From NCBI GenBank assembly GCA_014238415.1, contig JABABA010000023.1:1-64000 (forward strand): a DNA stretch of 64,000 nt, given 5' to 3'. How positions within the stretch are numbered: position 1 is the stretch's first letter; each line of letters begins with the position of its first letter. The stretch comes from Planctomycetota bacterium. Its GTDB lineage: Bacteria > Planctomycetota > UBA1135 > GCA-002686595. The translations under genes were made by a program, and so were the position numbers. Shown piece by piece: positions 24,818-34,636 of the stretch. Under the pieces are notes generated by a model that was given only the letters and a program-made list of their open reading frames with translations, was not told the origin of the DNA and did not search any database.

Positions 24818-26329
24818 CTAGTGTCCCGCCTGCTTGAGGGCGGCTTCGAGTTGTTCTTGGAAGGCGACAACATTTGGGGCATTACCGGACACGGCCGACG
24901 CGTGCTTTGCGGCTTGTCGGGCTCCGTCCCAGTTGCTCATCGTGTAGCGAGCTCGTGCCAAGAATACCCAGGCCATGGGGTTTTCTGGAGAGTGGGCGGT
25001 ATGAGCCAGGGCGAACTTCTCCATTTCGCGATGTTTACCCTGGTTTGCGTAGATCTGCGCGAGCAACTCGAACAGCTGAGGCTCGGTGCAGCCTAGCATG
25101 TGCGCTCGTTGCATGTTGGCCAAGGCAATCTGCCCGCTCTGTTTGGCAGCCTCGGGGTCATTTGGATCGATGCCTACCTGTTCAACCAGTCCTCGGTAGT
25201 ACCAGGTGCGTCCAATATGAGGAGCCAGTTGGATGGCTTTGTCCGCAGTGGTCCGAGCGCGGGCTATGAGTTCCATTCGGCGGGCGGCGTTGGCTGGGTT
25301 GGAAGACATGTTGAGCAGCACGACTGCCATGTCTGTTTGGGTGGTATAGGCCTTAGGATCAATCAAGGCGCTCTCTTCCAGCAGCTTGAGCGCTTGTTCA
25401 TGGTCTCCCAACTGTTGATGGGCACGGGACATCATGTTTAGAACCTGCATGCTTGGCTCGTGCTCGGCGCGAATGACTGTTAGAGCTGCCAAGGCACCGT
25501 TTGTATCACCGCTAGCAAGCATGTTCTCGATGCTGCCCATGCGTTTGCCAAAACCAGCTGTCCACTTTGCTAGCAGGGGCCGGTGGGGATCCGGAGGAAA
25601 GACCGGGAAGGCATTGAGTCCCCGCTTGAGTTCGAACGACGAACCCTCCTCATCTCCTAGTTCGGCGAGCACCAGACCAAGAAGGTAGTGGGCGTGGGTG
25701 TAGGCCGGGTTGATGGTCAGAGCCTCACGTAGCAAGGCTGCAGCCTCTTCCCAGGATTCTTTTTCGATCATTACCTGTGCCAGACCCACGCGGTTCTCAG
25801 GGAAGCGGATGTCTCCTCCGAGTTTTGCTTCTGAGGCAATTGCCTGGCGCCATGCACTTTCCGCCTCTTTGGTCTCGCCCATGATCAAGGCGGTTTCGCC
25901 GAGCCTGGCTTGTACTACCGCTGTATTCATCAATCTGGGAGCCACGGCGCGGAATGATTCCAGTGCCTTGAGCAGGTCGCCCGCTGCATGCTGGCAGACG
26001 CCGAGGCGGTAGATCCATTCGGGTTTCTGGGGCAGCAATTCGATGGCCTGTTTGTAGCAGGGCAGGGCCAGCGACCAAATGGTGTTGGCTTCATACGCCA
26101 GGCCCATCTGCGACCAGGCCTGGCCCCGCGCCGTACGATCAACAGGGCTTTCCTCTGGGTGCTCCAAGTTGGCTTTGATCACATCCTGCAGGGCGCGGTC
26201 GATGGTGGCGACTACCTCGGGATCCATGCGAGAGATATCTTCGATGATCGGTGGCGTCGGCAACTCGGGTGGCCGGATGCCTGGATCCTGGTGGGCCGCG
26301 AGGGCCAGCATTAGGGCTAGATGAGTCAT
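24818..26329 (-). CDS. Secreted TPR-repeat protein
   Basis: 503 aa with a short hydrophobic N-terminus (HLALMLALAAHQ) consistent with export. At least eight tetratricopeptide-like helix pairs follow (for example AWSQMGLAYEANTIWSLALP, AHYLLGLVLAELGDEEGSSF and LLAQIYANQGKHREMEKFAL). TPRs are protein-interaction scaffolds. The ASPIC/UnbV gene starts four bases downstream, so the pair is probably one translation unit and the proteins may interact. The next gene on the other strand begins about 250 bases away, leaving room for divergent promoters between 26330 and 26582. Confidence 0.88.
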   Translation of the reverse strand: MTHLALMLALAAHQDPGIRPPELPTPPIIEDISRMDPEVVATIDRALQDVIKANLEHPEESPVDRTARGQAWSQMGLAYEANTIWSLALPCYKQAIELLPQKPEWIYRLGVCQHAAGDLLKALESFRAVAPRLMNTAVVQARLGETALIMGETKEAESAWRQAIASEAKLGGDIRFPENRVGLAQVMIEKESWEEAAALLREALTINPAYTHAHYLLGLVLAELGDEEGSSFELKRGLNAFPVFPPDPHRPLLAKWTAGFGKRMGSIENMLASGDTNGALAALTVIRAEHEPSMQVLNMMSRAHQQLGDHEQALKLLEESALIDPKAYTTQTDMAVVLLNMSSNPANAARRMELIARARTTADKAIQLAPHIGRTWYYRGLVEQVGIDPNDPEAAKQSGQIALANMQRAHMLGCTEPQLFELLAQIYANQGKHREMEKFALAHTAHSPENPMAWVFLARARYTMSNWDGARQAAKHASAVSGNAPNVVAFQEQLEAALKQAGH

Positions 26330-26582
26330 GGGGAGGGATCTGGGGAGGGTGGCGGATTATACCTGCTCTTTGGGCGGGGTCAGGACGCGCCCTGTTGAGT
26401 GCGGGGGGAAGTCCCTATACGGGCTTAGAGAGCGACTGTGGGGTTGGGATTCTGTTCTGCCCAACGGACTCGGCGGAAGCGATTGGAGTGAAGCTCTGAG
26501 AGTTCCCAAGAGTCTCCTTGATTGTGATCACGCCTCGGGACTCGAGCCACTACAATCACCGCCCAAGAAGAGGGATATCTGT

Positions 26583-28133
26583 GTGCAATTAGGATTTGTC
26601 ATCGACCACTCGCGCTGCATTGGCTGTCACGCCTGCACTGTTGCTTGCAAATCCGAGAACGATGTGCCTCTCGGGAGTTTTCGTACCTGGGTCAAGTACA
26701 CTGAACAGGGCGAGTTCCCTTCGGTTCGCCGGGGTTTTTCGGTTCTGCGTTGTAATCAGTGCGAAAAACCCCCTTGCGTGGACATTTGCCCTACTTCTGC
26801 ACTTGGCAAGAGTGCCAATGGGGTCATAGAGGTCGACCCAAACAACTGCATTGGCTGCAAGTCGTGTATGCACGCCTGCCCCTACGATGCGCTTTATATC
26901 AATCCATCTTCGGGGTTGGCGGAGAAGTGTCATTTCTGTGCTCATCGCACGGAGGTCGGTCTGGCTCCTGCCTGTGCGGTTGTATGTCCAACGGAAGCGA
27001 TCATTCCCGGGGACTTCGATGATCCGGATAGCGTGGTGTCGCGTATCAAGCAGGAGCGTCAGTTGGAGGTTCGGAAGCCCGAAGCGGGGACCGTTCCCAA
27101 TGTGTTCTATGCAGATGTCTCTGCGGCGGGAATCGACCCTGGCTTGACCAATCAATCCCACGGATCGATCTGGTCTGAGGACCTTAGTGGTGAGAGAGCC
27201 GATGCGGAGTCCTTCCGTGCTGCAGAAACCAAGGCTCGCGAAGAGTCCAGCGCGCGTACGGTTTACGATGTGCCGCGCAAGATGCTCTGGGGTTGGAAGA
27301 TCACAGGCTATCTGTGGACCAAGTCGATCGCGGCGGGCGCATTTCCCATGGCCTTGCTGGCCGCCTGGAGTAGTGCTGACCCCAGTACAGGAACCCTGGA
27401 ATTTGGAGCGTCCGCTCTCGGCGCACTGCTCATTTCCTTGATCTTCCTGGCTCTGACCGGTCTTCTATTGGTGCTTGACCTCAAGCGCCCAGAGAGGTTT
27501 CTCTACATCTTGCTGCGTCCCAATTGGAAGTCGTGGTTGGTGCGAGGCAGTTACATAATTGGAGCTTTTGGGGGACTCTTGGTTCTTGCACTTGTGTTGG
27601 GACTGTATGGCTTGGAGCTTGGTCGCGTGCCAACCATGGCCATTACCGTGGTGTTGGTCGCGCTTGGCGCCGCTACCGCAGGGTACACGGGTTTTCTATT
27701 TGCCCAGGCGAAAGGGCGGGTGCTTTGGATGCGCCGAGGAATGTGGGCTCACCTGATCCTGCAAGCGGGAGTTGCGGGCTCGAGTTGTTTGTTGTTGGCG
27801 GATTCACTGGGTCTTGCCCTCGATAGCGCGTCCAGTGAATTCATGCGCCTTGCATTGGGCGTTACTCTTGCCCTGCATCTGCTGATGACTCTGTTCGAGG
27901 GCAAGCTGGCTCCGAAGAATCGCGAGTCTGAGTACCGCAGAACTTCACACCTGATTACCCACGGCCCGTACAAGGTCAGTCACTGGGGGGTTGGTGTTGT
28001 CGCTGGCATATTGTTGCCCATGGCGCTGCTCTCCGGAGGGCTGACTGTCCCCGCTGGCGTGCTCGCTCTGGTTGGCCTTTGGACCGAAGAGGATCTACTG
28101 GTGCGCGCCGGTCAGGTTCTGCCGATTTCCTAG
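26583..28133 (+). CDS. Fused 4Fe-4S ferredoxin (DmsB-like) and NrfD-like membrane anchor
   Basis: 516 aa from GTG 26583, preceded about ten bases upstream by AGAGGG. An upstream extension is open but not protein-like. Residues 1-205 hold four cysteine clusters: C12-x2-C15-x2-C18-x3-C22, CNQCEKPPC, CIGCKSCMHAC and CHFCAH with a later CAVVC, as in DmsB/PsrB electron-transfer subunits. After a linker, residues about 235-516 form a multi-helix NrfD/PsrC-like quinone-interacting anchor (SIAAGAFPMALLAAW, LKRPERFLYILLRPNW). It is followed ten bases later by the catalytic molybdopterin subunit, so one polypeptide does the work of the usual separate B and C subunits. Confidence 0.9.
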   Translation: MQLGFVIDHSRCIGCHACTVACKSENDVPLGSFRTWVKYTEQGEFPSVRRGFSVLRCNQCEKPPCVDICPTSALGKSANGVIEVDPNNCIGCKSCMHACPYDALYINPSSGLAEKCHFCAHRTEVGLAPACAVVCPTEAIIPGDFDDPDSVVSRIKQERQLEVRKPEAGTVPNVFYADVSAAGIDPGLTNQSHGSIWSEDLSGERADAESFRAAETKAREESSARTVYDVPRKMLWGWKITGYLWTKSIAAGAFPMALLAAWSSADPSTGTLEFGASALGALLISLIFLALTGLLLVLDLKRPERFLYILLRPNWKSWLVRGSYIIGAFGGLLVLALVLGLYGLELGRVPTMAITVVLVALGAATAGYTGFLFAQAKGRVLWMRRGMWAHLILQAGVAGSSCLLLADSLGLALDSASSEFMRLALGVTLALHLLMTLFEGKLAPKNRESEYRRTSHLITHGPYKVSHWGVGVVAGILLPMALLSGGLTVPAGVLALVGLWTEEDLLVRAGQVLPIS

Positions 28134-28143
28134 CCCCTACATC

Positions 28144-30864
28144 ATGACCGACACCGCATCTCAATCCGGCCCCTACCAACGCAAGTCCCCATGGGAACTG
28201 GCCATTGGGCCGCCTCCAGAGCACTGGCACGACTGGGTCGAACTTGATCCCAAGGCCTGGCCTGAGCGCAAGGAAACACACTTCGCCTGCGTCCCCACCA
28301 TTTGCTTCAACTGCGAATCCGCATGTGGCCTTCTGGCGTTTGTGGACAAGAGCGATGGGCAAATCAAGAAGTTCGAGGGCAATCCGGTCCATCCTGGTTC
28401 GCGTGGCCGCACCTGCGCCAAAGGGCCCGCCACCATCAATCAGGTGCAGGATGAGGAGCGCATCACCACGCCTCTCAAGCGCGTGGGGCCGCGGGGTTCG
28501 GGCCAGTTTGAAGAGGCTACCTGGGAAGAGGCGCTGGTTGATATTGGCGGGCGCATTGGGAAAGCGCTGCGAGAGGATCGCCATGAGGAGATCATGTATC
28601 ACGTGGGGCGCCCAGGTGAAGATCACTTCGTGCTGCGCATGCTCGCTGCCTGGGGCATTGATGGACACAACAGTCATACCAATGTTTGCAGCGCGTCAGC
28701 GCGATTGGGGTTCACTCTTTGGTTTGGCGCGGACCGGCCCTCGCCAGATTATGCAAACGCCAAATTCGTTCTGTTGCTTTCGGCGCACTTGGAGACCGGC
28801 CACTACTTCAATCCTCACGCCCAGCGAATAATTTCTGCCAAGGAAGAAGGCGCCAAGATCGCAGTGGTGGATACGCGCCTGTCCAATACCACTACCCATG
28901 CAGATCGTTGGATATCCCCTTGGCCGGGAACCGAAGCTGCCATGCTACTTGGGGTTGCGCGCGAGTTACTGCGCAGGAATGCGGTCAACAAGTCGTTTGT
29001 TGAAAGTTGGCTCAATTGGAAGGCCTGGCTTGATGCGAGCGACCCTGGTGGGGCAGGGACTCTGGATCGTTTCTTGGAAAAAATGGCCGAAGACTACGAC
29101 TGCTACACTCCGGAGTTCGTTGCCGAGGAGTGCAGGGTTGATGTGGACACGGTCAGTTATCTCACGGATCAGATAATTGCAGCGGGGACACAGTTCACCA
29201 GCCATCTTTGGCGCAACACTGCAGCGGGCAACGAGGGTGGTTGGCAGACCGCACGTGCACTGCTCCTGCTTCACGCCCTGACCGGCTCAGTTGGAACGCC
29301 TGGCGGTTTGAATCCCAACTCTTGGGACAAGGCACACCCTATGCCTTCCAAGAACCCTCCTAAGCATCAGCGCTGGAGCGAGGTGCTCTTCCCCAAGGAA
29401 TATCCCTTGGCGCATTACGAGATGAGCTTCCTGTTGCCGCACCTCTTGCGTCATCAAGACTCAAAGCTCGATGTCTATTTCACACGGGTCTACAACCCAG
29501 TCTGGACCAACCCGGATGGTTGTTCTTGGATTGAGATGTTCGAGGAAGAGGGACGCATTGGCTGCCATGTGGCCTTGACTCCAACCTGGAACGAGACTGC
29601 ACAATGGGCAGACTGGGTTTTGCCCATGGGTTTGGGGCCGGAGCGACACGACTTGATGAGTCAAGAGACCCACGCGGGGGCCTGGATCGGTTTTCGCCAA
29701 CCCGTTGGCCGTGAATATGCGCGTCTGCAGGGCAAGACCAGCGCCACGACCCTTGGTACCAATCCGGGCCAGGTCTGGGAGGAGGCTGAGTTCTGGGTTG
29801 CTCTGACCTGGAAGATTGATCCTGATGGCAGCATGGGAATCCGCAAGTGGTATGAGTCCCAGGAGCATCCGGGTCAGCCCGTGACCATGGACGAGTACTG
29901 GAGCGATGTGTTTGATCACTCGGTCCCCGGCCTGCCTGAAGCGGCCGCCAAGGAAGACCTCAAACCCCTTGAGTACATGCGCCGCAAGGGTGCATTCTCT
30001 CTTCCCTACGGGGGGCAACGCCGTTATGACGACCCTGGCGACAAACTGGAGTTGAAGGATGGGCGCAAGGTCAGGGGCTTTGACACGCCCTCCGGTCTGC
30101 TTGAGTTCTTTGTTGATTTCATGGATGAGTGGGGGCCCGCAGATCAAGCTACCCCTGGCTACATCCGCTCGCAGGTCCATCACGGTGGCCTTGACCTGGC
30201 TGCGGGCGAGCGTGCCCTGTTGCCTACGTTTCGCCTACCGACCTTGATCCACACGCGCTCAGCCAACGCCAAGTGGTTGCAGGAAATCAGTCACACCAAT
30301 CCCCTTTGGGTGCATCCCAGTGATGGAATGGAATTAGGTCTTGAGCAAGGTGGTCTTGCGCGGATCAACACCGAAATCGGATACTTTGTGGCGCGGGTCT
30401 GGATTACCGAAGGCATTCACCCAGGAGTCGTAGCCTGTTCCCATCATGTGGGCCGTTGGCGTCTGCACCGTCAAGTGGGAGGGCAGATCATGTCGTCGGC
30501 GAGAGTCAACATCGAGAGGGACGGTTCAAGCTTCCTCTTCCGTCAGGCAGAATTGCCGGCACCCTTTGAAGGAAGGGACCCCGACATGGCTCAGGTCCAT
30601 TGGAAGGAGGTTGGCGTGAATCAGAACATGACCTTCCCTGTGCAGCCCGATCCCACCAGCGGTATGCATTGTTGGCACCAGAAGGTCCGAGTGGAGGCAG
30701 CTCAGCCAGATGACAATTACGGCGATATATTTGTGGATACAGCTCGGAGCCGCCTGGTCTTTGAGCGGTGGCTGAAGAGAGCGAACCCTGCCAGTGGCGG
30801 GTTGCGTCGACCTCTCCATCTCAAGAGGCCAAATAGGCCAGTGGATGCGGCCTATAGGTTCTAG
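28144..30864 (+). CDS. Molybdopterin oxidoreductase catalytic subunit (DMSO reductase/CISM family)
   Basis: 906 aa. ATG 28144 is chosen since upstream in-frame sequence lies in the previous gene. It has a 4Fe-4S motif C54-x2-C57-x3-C61-x29-C91 near the N-terminus, then molybdopterin-guanine-dinucleotide binding domains. C182 in NVCSASARLG is the likely molybdenum ligand by position, as in NarB-, PsrA- and Arr-like enzymes rather than Ser-ligated DMSO reductase. The MopB C-terminal domain is present (QEISHTNPLWVHPSDG). No twin-arginine signal is seen, so the active site is predicted to face the cytoplasm. Together with the preceding fused subunit it would exchange electrons with quinone. Substrate is unknown; sulfur, arsenic and nitrogen oxyanions are all possible. 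Confidence 0.9.
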   Translation: MTDTASQSGPYQRKSPWELAIGPPPEHWHDWVELDPKAWPERKETHFACVPTICFNCESACGLLAFVDKSDGQIKKFEGNPVHPGSRGRTCAKGPATINQVQDEERITTPLKRVGPRGSGQFEEATWEEALVDIGGRIGKALREDRHEEIMYHVGRPGEDHFVLRMLAAWGIDGHNSHTNVCSASARLGFTLWFGADRPSPDYANAKFVLLLSAHLETGHYFNPHAQRIISAKEEGAKIAVVDTRLSNTTTHADRWISPWPGTEAAMLLGVARELLRRNAVNKSFVESWLNWKAWLDASDPGGAGTLDRFLEKMAEDYDCYTPEFVAEECRVDVDTVSYLTDQIIAAGTQFTSHLWRNTAAGNEGGWQTARALLLLHALTGSVGTPGGLNPNSWDKAHPMPSKNPPKHQRWSEVLFPKEYPLAHYEMSFLLPHLLRHQDSKLDVYFTRVYNPVWTNPDGCSWIEMFEEEGRIGCHVALTPTWNETAQWADWVLPMGLGPERHDLMSQETHAGAWIGFRQPVGREYARLQGKTSATTLGTNPGQVWEEAEFWVALTWKIDPDGSMGIRKWYESQEHPGQPVTMDEYWSDVFDHSVPGLPEAAAKEDLKPLEYMRRKGAFSLPYGGQRRYDDPGDKLELKDGRKVRGFDTPSGLLEFFVDFMDEWGPADQATPGYIRSQVHHGGLDLAAGERALLPTFRLPTLIHTRSANAKWLQEISHTNPLWVHPSDGMELGLEQGGLARINTEIGYFVARVWITEGIHPGVVACSHHVGRWRLHRQVGGQIMSSARVNIERDGSSFLFRQAELPAPFEGRDPDMAQVHWKEVGVNQNMTFPVQPDPTSGMHCWHQKVRVEAAQPDDNYGDIFVDTARSRLVFERWLKRANPASGGLRRPLHLKRPNRPVDAAYRF

Positions 30865-31072
30865 GGCCTTGCCCATCCGGACCTCCTGAAGGCCTCGCAT
30901 TCTGAGGCTGGCCTGCTCGGGTCCCGGGCCCCTCCAGAGGCCCAGAATGGGGTTTGAGGGGTGGAATAGGGGAATTCTCGGGTTCTTGTCACATCTGGAA
31001 GCAGCGCCACGCTTCTTCTCATAACCGAGAGATGTGCTCGGGTTCTGAGGAAACCAACCAAGAGGTATTGAC

Positions 31073-31465
31073 ATGTTAGCTATCAAGAAACTTCCCCTGC
31101 TTTGTGCCGTAATCATGGCTCTGGGCTCGATCGTCCTGCATCCAGAGGCGAATGCTGAGCCTACCCAGACTGATGGTTCTTCAGGCATCAGCAGCCAACC
31201 CGCCGTGCTTGTCAAGTGGCGCTGTCCCGACGGTGGCAATGGCTACGTAGGCAAGTCAATCCACGCTGGCGTCTTGGAGTTCACCAACAATGGACCCGGA
31301 GACGTGGTGCTTGAAGTTCAGTCTTTTTTCCCCTGGATCTACAATACCTACCTGGTGAAGGCGGGAGACACCAAGCGCCTGCGCATGTCCGCAGACCGCC
31401 ATGTGATGGTCTTTGACCCCCATAAGGACTGCTTGCCTGCAAAGGGCACTTGCTGGATCCCTTGA
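31073..31465 (+). CDS. Small secreted protein, unknown function
   Basis: 130 aa with a clear signal peptide (LPLLCAVIMALGSIVL, cleavage near ANA-EP). ATG 31073 follows an AGAGG-like site about nine bases upstream. The mature part is about 100 residues, beta-rich in appearance, with three cysteines (WRCPDGG, HKDCLPAKGTCWIP). No family recognised. It is monocistronic: about 200 bases of non-coding DNA precede it and about 500 follow. Confidence 0.75.
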   Translation: MLAIKKLPLLCAVIMALGSIVLHPEANAEPTQTDGSSGISSQPAVLVKWRCPDGGNGYVGKSIHAGVLEFTNNGPGDVVLEVQSFFPWIYNTYLVKAGDTKRLRMSADRHVMVFDPHKDCLPAKGTCWIP

Positions 31466-31969
31466 TTGAAGCGCCTGGCTTTGTCTGGGAACACGAAGAA
31501 GAGCCGCCGGCTCAGCTGAGAAATCCTTGGCTGGTCGGCGGCTCTGCTTGCATCAGGGCCTGGATTGGATGACGACGTAGCTTGTTCGGTCTTGGAGGAG
31601 AGCAACAATTGCAAATAGCCTCCATGGCTTCGTAAGGGGCAGTTGAGTTCCTCTAAACGGGAGATGGAGTCTGGTTTACGCTACCCGCTGGGAGCCTGCA
31701 TGGGTCCCGATTCGAGACCGAGTTTGAGCTGTCAAAAACGTGATGTTCACCTTGTTGGGCTGACGGAGGAGGTTATGCATTGGGGATATTATTGAAAAAA
31801 GTGCCTATTTAGGGCTCTGAGAGCGGTTCCTTGGCAAGTTCTACGAAATCGCAATTGACATCGAGAGGGTTTCAAGTGACGATGGGGGACTCCCAGAATG
31901 AGGCACTCGCCATGTCTCTTTGTGGGGCGCTTCCCATTCGCGATCAGGCCTGACTAGGTCTTTTCAACC
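31466..31969. other. Intergenic stretch, about 500 bases
   Basis: No convincing gene. It contains the inverted repeat described at 31500-31545 and, near its right end, a TTGACA (31855-31860) followed 17 bases later by the poor -10 match GACGAT, a weak candidate promoter for the gene at 31970. A TTCGA-containing stem (around 31705-31725) has a nine-base loop and is not a tRNA T-arm. Confidence 0.5.
31500..31545. terminator. Inverted repeat after small secreted gene, possible terminator
   Basis: Perfect 10-bp arms (31500-31509 and 31536-31545) separated by 26 bases, starting 35 bases after the stop of the 130-aa gene. It is GC-rich but the loop is long and no T run follows, so intrinsic termination is uncertain. 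Confidence 0.4.
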
Positions 31970-33406
31970 ATGATTCGCAAGACGTTCTATCTTCAGTGTC
32001 TGGCCTTTGCCGCGCTCTTTGTTGGCTCACCGCTGTTTGCGCAGGGTGGCGGATCGTCTGGTCCCTTAGGTGCCGCATCCGACTTCGACCTGTTTGGCTT
32101 GACAGGCGTTCGTATGGTTTCAAGTTCGGTGCAGGGCCGCCTTGCTGGCAACAAGTTGGTAGATCTTTCACAGTTTGGTCTGGCTCTCGACTCATCATTG
32201 CAGGCCAGAGATAATGTGTTGGTTAGTGGCGGGCACTTGCTTTGTTCCTCTGGTGTCGTGAGCAACGGCAACGCCACGGCAGAATGGAGTCTGAGTGTTG
32301 CAGGGAGCGTCATGTTCCGCAATTCTTCGAAGCCCCCTCGTAAGGCCGACCTACTGGACTTTGAGCACATTCGTACCATGTTGAAAGCGCAATCTGGCAG
32401 TCTCGCCTTTCTGCCTCCAAACGGAGACGCGGATTTGCTCTATGGCGTGCTGCACCTTACCGGCAATGACCCAGTACGAAATGTCTTCAGCGTTGGACAA
32501 TCCGACCTGCAGGGCACTCTTCGAATGTCGATCAATGTCCCCACCGGTTCGGTGGCGCTTGTCAATGTGCTTGGAGGCGCTTGGAGCAAGGCAGAGTGGG
32601 GCCTCGAGGTCCTGGGTGTTCCTTCTTCGGCCGTGCTGATCAATGCTTTTGAAGCCCGCGACATCACCCTGGCCAACATGAACTTGGATGCCAGCTTTCT
32701 GGCTCCACAAGCCGTCCTGGGCATTCAACAGATGCATGTGGATGGGAATGTGATAGCACGCTTCATCAGTTTGACCAATGCCCATACCACAGGCGGCCAC
32801 CTGGCTTCCGGTCCTTGGGAGGCCTCTTCTGGCCGCTTCGCTGCTGATGAGTCGGGTCAGGATGCGCCAGACTACTCCCTTATCTGCACTCAGGAACATG
32901 CCAACCAGGACGTGGTCCTTTCCCTGGCAAGCCCAGGCGTGATTGAAGTCACGCTGGACGGACTTAGCGCAGGTCGCATTCGTCAAGATCGCTTGTCACG
33001 TCTGGTCTTCGATGGTCCCAGCAATTTCAGTCACTTGACCATTGATCCCAGGATTCGTCTGCCGGTTGAACTCTCGGGTGCAGCACCAGTTGCCATGGAT
33101 GATCGGCTAGAGCTTGCGCCTGGAGCCAGCAGCGCAGAAATCGATGTCTTGGCGAATGACCTTGAAGGACCCTTCCGGTTTGGCCCCGGTGCTGTGCAAA
33201 TTGTCAGTGCGCCGAGTCACGGTAGTGCACAGGTTGACCTTGTCAGCGGGGTGATTACCTACTCATTGCCACCTGTGACTACTCCCTTTGCCACGATTCT
33301 TCCCCAGGCTGTGCAGCTTTGGTATGTGGCCACAGACCAAGGGGGTAATCAGAGCACTCCGCGCCGTGTGTGGATAAGCTTGGGTCGTGGTCTGACGAGC
33401 CGCTGA
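31970..33406 (+). CDS. Secreted choice-of-anchor-A family protein
   Basis: 478 aa. The signal peptide (residues 1-24, ending SPLFAQ) is followed by a glycine-rich spacer. The central region, about residues 40-290, matches the choice-of-anchor-A domain of surface proteins (INVPTGSVALVNVLG, SSAVLINAFEARDITL, SFLAPQAVLG, VDGNVIARF). Residues about 355-475 form an Ig-like/cadherin-like domain starting PVAMDDRLELAPGAS and running through DVLANDLEGPF. No membrane anchor or sorting signal is visible at the C-terminus, so how it attaches, if it does, is unclear. The role is probably envelope-associated and structural. Confidence 0.8.
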   Translation: MIRKTFYLQCLAFAALFVGSPLFAQGGGSSGPLGAASDFDLFGLTGVRMVSSSVQGRLAGNKLVDLSQFGLALDSSLQARDNVLVSGGHLLCSSGVVSNGNATAEWSLSVAGSVMFRNSSKPPRKADLLDFEHIRTMLKAQSGSLAFLPPNGDADLLYGVLHLTGNDPVRNVFSVGQSDLQGTLRMSINVPTGSVALVNVLGGAWSKAEWGLEVLGVPSSAVLINAFEARDITLANMNLDASFLAPQAVLGIQQMHVDGNVIARFISLTNAHTTGGHLASGPWEASSGRFAADESGQDAPDYSLICTQEHANQDVVLSLASPGVIEVTLDGLSAGRIRQDRLSRLVFDGPSNFSHLTIDPRIRLPVELSGAAPVAMDDRLELAPGASSAEIDVLANDLEGPFRFGPGAVQIVSAPSHGSAQVDLVSGVITYSLPPVTTPFATILPQAVQLWYVATDQGGNQSTPRRVWISLGRGLTSR

Positions 33407-33416
33407 GTTCTGTACT

Positions 33417-34550
33417 CTACATTTCGCGCAGCCTCAAGAATTCAGCCGCCAGATCCGACTTTCCGTCCAGCGCCAGATCAGAGAGAACCTGACCGAGTGC
33501 GGGGGTCAGTTTGAATCCGTGACCGGAGAGTCCAGCGGCGAACCAGGTGCGTTCCATTCCTGGTGCTCGGTCTACGAGAAAGTTCTCATCTGGGGTCATG
33601 GTGTACATGCAGACTTTGGCTTCTGTTACCGTTGCTGCGAGACGCGGCAGCCAACGCTTGGCCAATTCTTGAAATTGCTTGCGCTCATCTGGGGAAACGG
33701 TGCGAGTCAAGTTGTCCGGATCGGCCTTTTCGGTTCGGCCATGGAGTGCGATCTTTGCGGTAGGAGTCCCTGGGATCAGCGGATCGGCGGGGATACCAAA
33801 AAGGGCTGGCTCGCTGTCGCGTGCGAGAAACCAGGTGGGCATTTGTTCGGGTTGAATCGGTGTCGGGTCTGGAGTTGTGAACCAGGCTTGGAGCTGGCGG
33901 GTGACTTGCAATTTGGTTGAGATTTGCGGCAATAGCTTCTGGCTCCAAGCCCCGGCGCAGACGATCAACCGCTTGCAGTAGATTTCCCCTCTGTCGGTTA
34001 TCAGATGAACGCCCTGGTCATCTTCTTGGATGTTCTGTACGGAAGTTCGTGTGTGCAGGAGGGCACCGTGCTTGCAGGCGTCCTTTACAGCGGCATCGAT
34101 TGCGGCTTCTGGCCTGACAAATCCACCACCTGGTTCCAGTAGGCCAATGAAGTCCGTTGGCAAATCGAATTGAGGGTAGCGGGCACGTAACTCTCCCGCA
34201 TTCAAGTCACGTACTACGAGGTTGTGCTCTTCTGCGGCTTGGCGTGCCCCTGTCAAGACTTTGGAATCCTTGTGCCCTAGCAAGAGGGTTCCGCAGCGCA
34301 CAATCAGAGGGCGGTCTTGAGTCTCTTGCAGCTCTCCGAACGCTGCTGATGAATGCAGCAGCATGGGCACATAGTCAGGGTGTTCAAAATAGGCGTGGCG
34401 ATAGACCCGTGTTCCTCCGTGACTGGAGCCCAGGTCGTGTCCAGGTACAAATTGTTCTATGCCAAGGGGCTTGACTCCGCGCCGCGCCAGGGCACGTAGA
34501 GTGAACGCACCCACACCGCCTACGCCCAAGACTGCAACCTCAACCCTCAT
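33417..34550 (-). CDS. FAD-dependent N-methyl amino-acid oxidase (sarcosine oxidase/MTOX-like)
   Basis: 377 aa from the ATG at 34550, which begins the Rossmann motif (VAVLGVGGVGAFTLRAL); the 48-residue upstream extension is not family-like and enters the gap before proS. Monomeric sarcosine oxidases and N-methyltryptophan oxidase are 370-390 aa. The region FVPGHDLGSSHGGTR and C314 in KVCMYTMTPDENF match, the latter aligning with the cysteine that carries covalent FAD in this family. It would oxidise a secondary amine to imine, releasing peroxide. It converges with the choice-of-anchor gene, ten bases apart. Confidence 0.88.
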   Translation of the reverse strand: MRVEVAVLGVGGVGAFTLRALARRGVKPLGIEQFVPGHDLGSSHGGTRVYRHAYFEHPDYVPMLLHSSAAFGELQETQDRPLIVRCGTLLLGHKDSKVLTGARQAAEEHNLVVRDLNAGELRARYPQFDLPTDFIGLLEPGGGFVRPEAAIDAAVKDACKHGALLHTRTSVQNIQEDDQGVHLITDRGEIYCKRLIVCAGAWSQKLLPQISTKLQVTRQLQAWFTTPDPTPIQPEQMPTWFLARDSEPALFGIPADPLIPGTPTAKIALHGRTEKADPDNLTRTVSPDERKQFQELAKRWLPRLAATVTEAKVCMYTMTPDENFLVDRAPGMERTWFAAGLSGHGFKLTPALGQVLSDLALDGKSDLAAEFLRLREM

Positions 34551-34636
34551 GACCAAGATGGTACCCGGCTCAAGGCAAGAGCAGGGGTTTGGTGTTGGCA
34601 GCTCTTCTCTGCCAGAGTATCGCAGGTTTCGTGCAC

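Noticed and set aside
26328-26582. N-terminal extension of the ferredoxin/NrfD gene
   Set aside because: The 85 codons are not protein-like, and a GTG with a ribosome-binding site directly precedes the first cysteine cluster.
31700-31730. TTCGA-containing stem that looks like a tRNA T-arm
   Set aside because: The loop is nine bases rather than seven, and no acceptor, D or anticodon arm can be built around it.
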